Positions 60,908 through 64,000 of a stretch of 64,000 bases of DNA are shown here, piece after piece (positions within the stretch are counted from its first letter, which is position 1; the number at the start of each line of letters is the position of its first letter). Source of the stretch: Effusibacillus consociatus. Its GTDB lineage: Bacteria; Bacillota; Bacilli; Tumebacillales; Effusibacillaceae. The notes below the pieces were generated by a model. That model did no database searches, had not been told where the DNA came from, and worked only from the letters and a program-made list of their open reading frames with translations. The position numbers and the translations under genes were made by a program. Where the stretch lies: contig NZ_JBHSHC010000014.1 of the NCBI RefSeq assembly GCF_042652925.1, forward strand, positions 1-64,000, given 5' to 3'.

Positions 60908-62692
60908 ATGCATACCATACAATCCATGAACACCGATTTTGTTATTGTTGAGGACTCCCTTACAGTGAAAGAAGGTCTCGCCCTGCTTCGAAAACAGAAA
61001 TCCCGGCTGCTGATTGGCAAACAAGGGGAAGTCCTGAGCGGGATCGCAGACAGCTACTCACTGCTCTTGCAGACTCAGAAATTGACCGATCCAATCACTT
61101 TCAGCAAGGAATTTAAAATTATTAGTCAAAATCGCATGCTGTCAGAATCTGATTTGCTGTTTCCTTACCTATTGATCCAAAACGAGCAGAAAGAGATTAT
61201 TGGGTGGCTAGACAGCGGGGCTGTGGAAATCGAGTGTTTAAAACAAACCTTTTCTCAGGACTTGCGGGATTTAACGACTGATTTGGAAGCGATCGTCGAT
61301 TCCATTTATGATGAAATTTTGGTTGTCGATGCGAAAGGGAAAATATTGCGTGTATCCAACCGCAGCACCAACAACATGTGGGGGGTCAATCCGGCTACCT
61401 TGGTTGGCCAGAATATTTTGAATCTTGTAGAAGAAGGCTGGTTTAAGCCTTCGGTCACCCAAAAGGTCCTGCAGGAAAAAAGAAAAATCTCGGTCATCCA
61501 GGAAAACCGGTTTGGCAGAAAAATTCTCGCGGTGGGCAACCCGATTTTTAATCGCAAAAAACAGGTGGAGCGGATCGTTATTGCTTCCAGGGACATCACG
61601 GAAGTCACCCGGCTTGAATGCGAGCTGAAACAGGTAAAGCAGCTGACCGAACAATACCGGAAAGAAATCGACAGCCTCCGAAAAAATCACCAGGTTGGCG
61701 AGAAACCGATCATTTATCAGTCGGATCGCATGAAACAATTGATGTGGGAGGTCGAACGGATTGCCCGGGCAGAGTCCACAGTCACTATTTACGGAGAGTC
61801 CGGAGTAGGGAAGGAACTTATTGCCCACGCCATCCACCATTTCAGTCCGCGGGCGGATCAGCCTTTTGTCAAAATCAATTGCGGTTCCATCCCGGAAAAC
61901 TTGTTGGAGAGCGAATTATTTGGATATGAAAAAGGGGCCTTTACCGGTGCGCTTCACCAAGGAAAAAAAGGGTTGTTCGAACTGGCGAACAATGGAACCT
62001 TGTTTTTGGATGAAGTGGCCGAGCTGCCGCTGAATCTGCAGGTCAAATTGCTGCGGGCGATTCAGGAACGTGAAATTCTCAAAGTAGGCGGAACTCGCCC
62101 GATTCCGATCAACGTGCGAATCATCACGGCTACCAACAAAAACCTGGAAGAGATGGTTGGGAGTGGAGCATTCCGTGAGGATCTTTTTTACCGTTTGCAC
62201 GTGATTCCTTTGTATGTTCCGGCTTTACGGGAAAGGATCGAAGATGTGGAATCGTTGGTCTACTATTTTTTGCAATTTTTCAACCAGAAATTTATGTTGA
62301 AAAAACATTTTTCCGAAGACGCCATCGAAATTCTGAAAGCGTACCATTGGCCGGGAAACGTCAGACAACTGCAAAACGCCATCGAGCGAGCGATGGTGGT
62401 GACAACCGGCCAACTGATTACAGCGAATGACCTGGCGACAATCGTAGGAAGCCAAAAGGCCAATGTATCTCAGGTTCAGTCAAATGTCAGCCTTCCTCCA
62501 GTGCAGGTAAATTCCATTATTCCGCTGGAACAGGCTGTAGAGCTGACCGAACTGCAGTTAATTGAAATGGCGATTGCAAAATACAAAACGATCACAAAGG
62601 CGGCTGAAGTTTTAGAAGTGAGTCAACCGACTATGAGCCGGCGTTATCAAAAACTGTTTGGCCAGGCTGTCCGATCATTCAAAAATGAATAA
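60908..62692 (+). CDS. Sigma-54-dependent activator with CBS-like and PAS domains, copy 2
   Basis: A 594-residue enhancer-binding protein, paralogue of that at 56952 but with a single PAS domain. CBS-like N-terminus (VIVEDSLTVKEGLALLRKQK), PAS (ILVVDAKGKILRVSNRSTNN), AAA+ with GESGVGKE (near 295), GAFTGA (near 343) and TLFLDEVAELP, and a TyrR-type HTH (TKAAEVLEVSQPTMSRRYQK). I prefer ATG 60908 because AGGA lies 8 nt before it; ATG 60902 is an alternative. Ends the regulator-pxpBC unit. Its last codons contain an activator site for the next unit. Confidence 0.9.
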   Translation: MHTIQSMNTDFVIVEDSLTVKEGLALLRKQKSRLLIGKQGEVLSGIADSYSLLLQTQKLTDPITFSKEFKIISQNRMLSESDLLFPYLLIQNEQKEIIGWLDSGAVEIECLKQTFSQDLRDLTTDLEAIVDSIYDEILVVDAKGKILRVSNRSTNNMWGVNPATLVGQNILNLVEEGWFKPSVTQKVLQEKRKISVIQENRFGRKILAVGNPIFNRKKQVERIVIASRDITEVTRLECELKQVKQLTEQYRKEIDSLRKNHQVGEKPIIYQSDRMKQLMWEVERIARAESTVTIYGESGVGKELIAHAIHHFSPRADQPFVKINCGSIPENLLESELFGYEKGAFTGALHQGKKGLFELANNGTLFLDEVAELPLNLQVKLLRAIQEREILKVGGTRPIPINVRIITATNKNLEEMVGSGAFREDLFYRLHVIPLYVPALRERIEDVESLVYYFLQFFNQKFMLKKHFSEDAIEILKAYHWPGNVRQLQNAIERAMVVTTGQLITANDLATIVGSQKANVSQVQSNVSLPPVQVNSIIPLEQAVELTELQLIEMAIAKYKTITKAAEVLEVSQPTMSRRYQKLFGQAVRSFKNE

Positions 62693-62710
62693 CGATCATT
62701 CAATTTTGAA
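62678..62710. promoter_or_regulatory. Two activator sites upstream of the APC permease
   Basis: TTCAAAAATGAA (62678-62689) and TTCAATTTTGAA (62699-62710), 21 bp apart, within the direct repeat GATCATTCAA. The first overlaps the final codons of the regulator gene. They are about 55-76 bp before the -24 element. Confidence 0.75.
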
Positions 62711-62762
62711 TTAAAAACAAAGCATATTTCTTGCAATTCTATAAAAAACCGCGTTCACAAAA

Positions 62763-62779
62763 TTGGCGCAAAAATTGCT
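62763..62779 (+). promoter_or_regulatory. Sigma-54 promoter of the APC permease gene
   Basis: TTGGCGCAAAAATTGCT with GG (62765-62766) and GC (62777-62778) cores 12 bp apart. The leader is about 77 nt. Confidence 0.82.
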
Positions 62780-62866
62780 TAAAAAAGACAGCAGACGGGG
62801 GATTCACGCGAAACGCTATCTGAAAGTTGGTTTAACTAATTATCACTGTGACAGGGGGCGAAGAAG

Positions 62867-63979
62867 ATGAGCCAAAAGGATGGATTTGTCAAAGTGTTGG
62901 GAAGGCTGGACGTATTGGTATTGGCCTTTGGGGCCATGATCGGCTGGGGATGGGTGGTATTGGCCAATGGCTGGGTGCAGTCGGCCGGAGTTCTCGGTTC
63001 CTTAATTGCCTTTGTAATCGGAGCTATTATGGTTTTATTTGTAGGTCTTACTTATGCCGAGTTGACATCGGCAATGCCGGAAACGGGCGGCGAACACGTG
63101 TATACCCACCGGGCGATGGGGTTAAGATGGTCGTTTATCGCTTCTTGGGCAATTGCTTTGGGGTATATATCGGTTGTCGCTTTTGAAGCGGTGGCATTGC
63201 CGACCGTATTGGAATACCTTGTGCCCAATTATAAGGTCGGGCATATGTGGACGGTTGCCGGATGGGATGTTCATGCGTCGTGGGTGGCAGTCGGCATGTT
63301 GGGCGCATTTTTCATTACGTGGTTAAATTACGTCGGTGTAAAAACGGCTGCTGTCTTCCAGTTGATTTGCACTGTCGTATTAGGGTTGGCCGGGGTATTG
63401 CTGATCACCGGAAGCTTGGTCACTTCGGGAACCCCATCTCCTGCCCCATTGCTGGTGGATGGATGGTCGGGCATTTTTGCGGTTATGGTTATGATCCCGT
63501 TCCTGTTTGTCGGATTTGACGTGATCCCGCAAGCTGCCGAGGAAATCAACATTCCCCATAAGCAGATTGGGAATATCTTGATCCTTTCCGTAATTCTGGC
63601 CGCTTTGTTTTACATTGGAGTTACTTATGGTGTGGGCCACAGCTTGGGCGCGGAAGAATTGAAAAATACGAAACTTGCTTCGGTTGATGCAATGGCGGCT
63701 GTCTTTGGCAGTCCGCTGGCGGCGAAAATCCTGATTCTTGGCGGCATTGGCGGAATCCTGACCAGTTGGAACGCGTTCATGATTGGCGGCAGCCGGATCT
63801 TGTACGCGATGGCTGACTCGAATATGATTCCCAAGTGGGTTGCCGTGATGCATCCGAAGTATAAGACTCCCTCCAATGCGATTCTGTTTATCGGTGTACT
63901 GTCCATTCTGGCTCCGCTGTTTGGACGGAAGATGCTGGTATGGCTGGTGGATGCCGGCGGCGCTGGTATGGCCGTATGA
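62867..63979 (+). CDS. APC-family amino acid permease, apparently cut short
   Basis: A 370-residue APC transporter with about ten helices visible. LDVLVLAFGAMIGWGWVVLA, the TYAELTSAMPETGGEHVYTH loop, VMIPFLFVGFDVIPQAAEEI and GRKMLVWLVDAGGAGMAV. Members of the family are usually 430-500 residues, so the last helices are missing; the stop at 63977-63979 is followed in another frame by WFIIAG, which looks like the continuation. Either a frameshift or a real early stop; the window ends 21 nt later. ATG with GGGGGCG. It probably brings in the amide or its amino acid product. Confidence 0.75.
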   Translation: MSQKDGFVKVLGRLDVLVLAFGAMIGWGWVVLANGWVQSAGVLGSLIAFVIGAIMVLFVGLTYAELTSAMPETGGEHVYTHRAMGLRWSFIASWAIALGYISVVAFEAVALPTVLEYLVPNYKVGHMWTVAGWDVHASWVAVGMLGAFFITWLNYVGVKTAAVFQLICTVVLGLAGVLLITGSLVTSGTPSPAPLLVDGWSGIFAVMVMIPFLFVGFDVIPQAAEEINIPHKQIGNILILSVILAALFYIGVTYGVGHSLGAEELKNTKLASVDAMAAVFGSPLAAKILILGGIGGILTSWNAFMIGGSRILYAMADSNMIPKWVAVMHPKYKTPSNAILFIGVLSILAPLFGRKMLVWLVDAGGAGMAV

Positions 63980-64000
63980 GTGGTTTATTATCGCCGGTTG

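Noticed and set aside
1..64000. CRISPR arrays, tRNA and rRNA genes
   Set aside because: None recognised. The only short tandem array (8868-8918) has no spacers.

Overview
The window comes from a moderate-GC, low-branching Firmicute, most likely Bacillales (an Alicyclobacillaceae-like soil or thermophile lineage is a guess). Support: strong GGAGG-type ribosome sites with ATG, GTG and TTG starts, a GlnR/TnrA-type box, LacI/CcpA-type operator sites, ROK repressor, Hol-Tox type I toxins and TyrR-type sigma-54 activators. No rRNA, tRNA or CRISPR was recognised.

Region 1 (about 1-12.2 kb) is an eroding accessory region: an orphan 266-residue gene, a RelE/ParE-type toxin-antitoxin pair, an IS21 transposase stump, a SWIM zinc-finger gene, broken remnants of a HIRAN-domain gene, an MmeI-like DNA methyltransferase and a TOTE-type primase-helicase (six frameshifts), a small Cys-rich gene whose end was scrambled by a 17-bp triplication, a degenerate Hol-Tox toxin locus, a pRiA4b ORF-3-like gene and a Uma2 nuclease-like gene. 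Region 2 (12.3-18 kb) holds a MarR-controlled drug exporter, the pseudouridine catabolic pair psuK-psuG, a complete Hol-Tox/antisense RNA locus, a tiny TTG-start gene and a PsiE-like membrane protein.

Region 3 (18.1-28.7 kb) is one long nitrogen operon: a GlnR/TnrA box, a promoter, a structured leader, the urea ABC importer urtABCDE, urease (ureA plus a fused ureB-ureC), ureF, ureG, ureD and a UreH-type nickel transporter. Urea is imported and split to ammonia and CO2; no ureE is present.

Region 4 (28.8-46.2 kb) is a sugar block: Leloir genes galT-galK-galE, ROK and LacI regulators, a sugar ABC importer without its own ATPase, a GH36 alpha-galactosidase, an MFS permease, a GH32 invertase, an aldo/keto reductase, a ThuA-like protein and a fructokinase-type kinase. 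Together they fit uptake and breakdown of raffinose-family sugars to galactose, glucose and fructose.

Region 5 (46.4-64 kb) is the most unusual part: hydantoinase/oxoprolinase HyuA-HyuB, an NCS1 permease, and a set pxpB-pxpC-biotin carrier-biotin carboxylase-pxpA, followed by a second pxpB-pxpC pair flanked by two paralogous CBS/PAS sigma-54 activators and ending in an APC permease. Four transcription units each have a convincing -24/-12 sigma-54 promoter preceded by copies of a 12-bp palindrome, TTCAAAAATGAA or close variants, mostly spaced exactly 21 bp. This is read as a sigma-54 regulon for uptake and ring-opening (perhaps biotin-dependent carboxylation) of a cyclic amide such as 5-oxoproline or a hydantoin.
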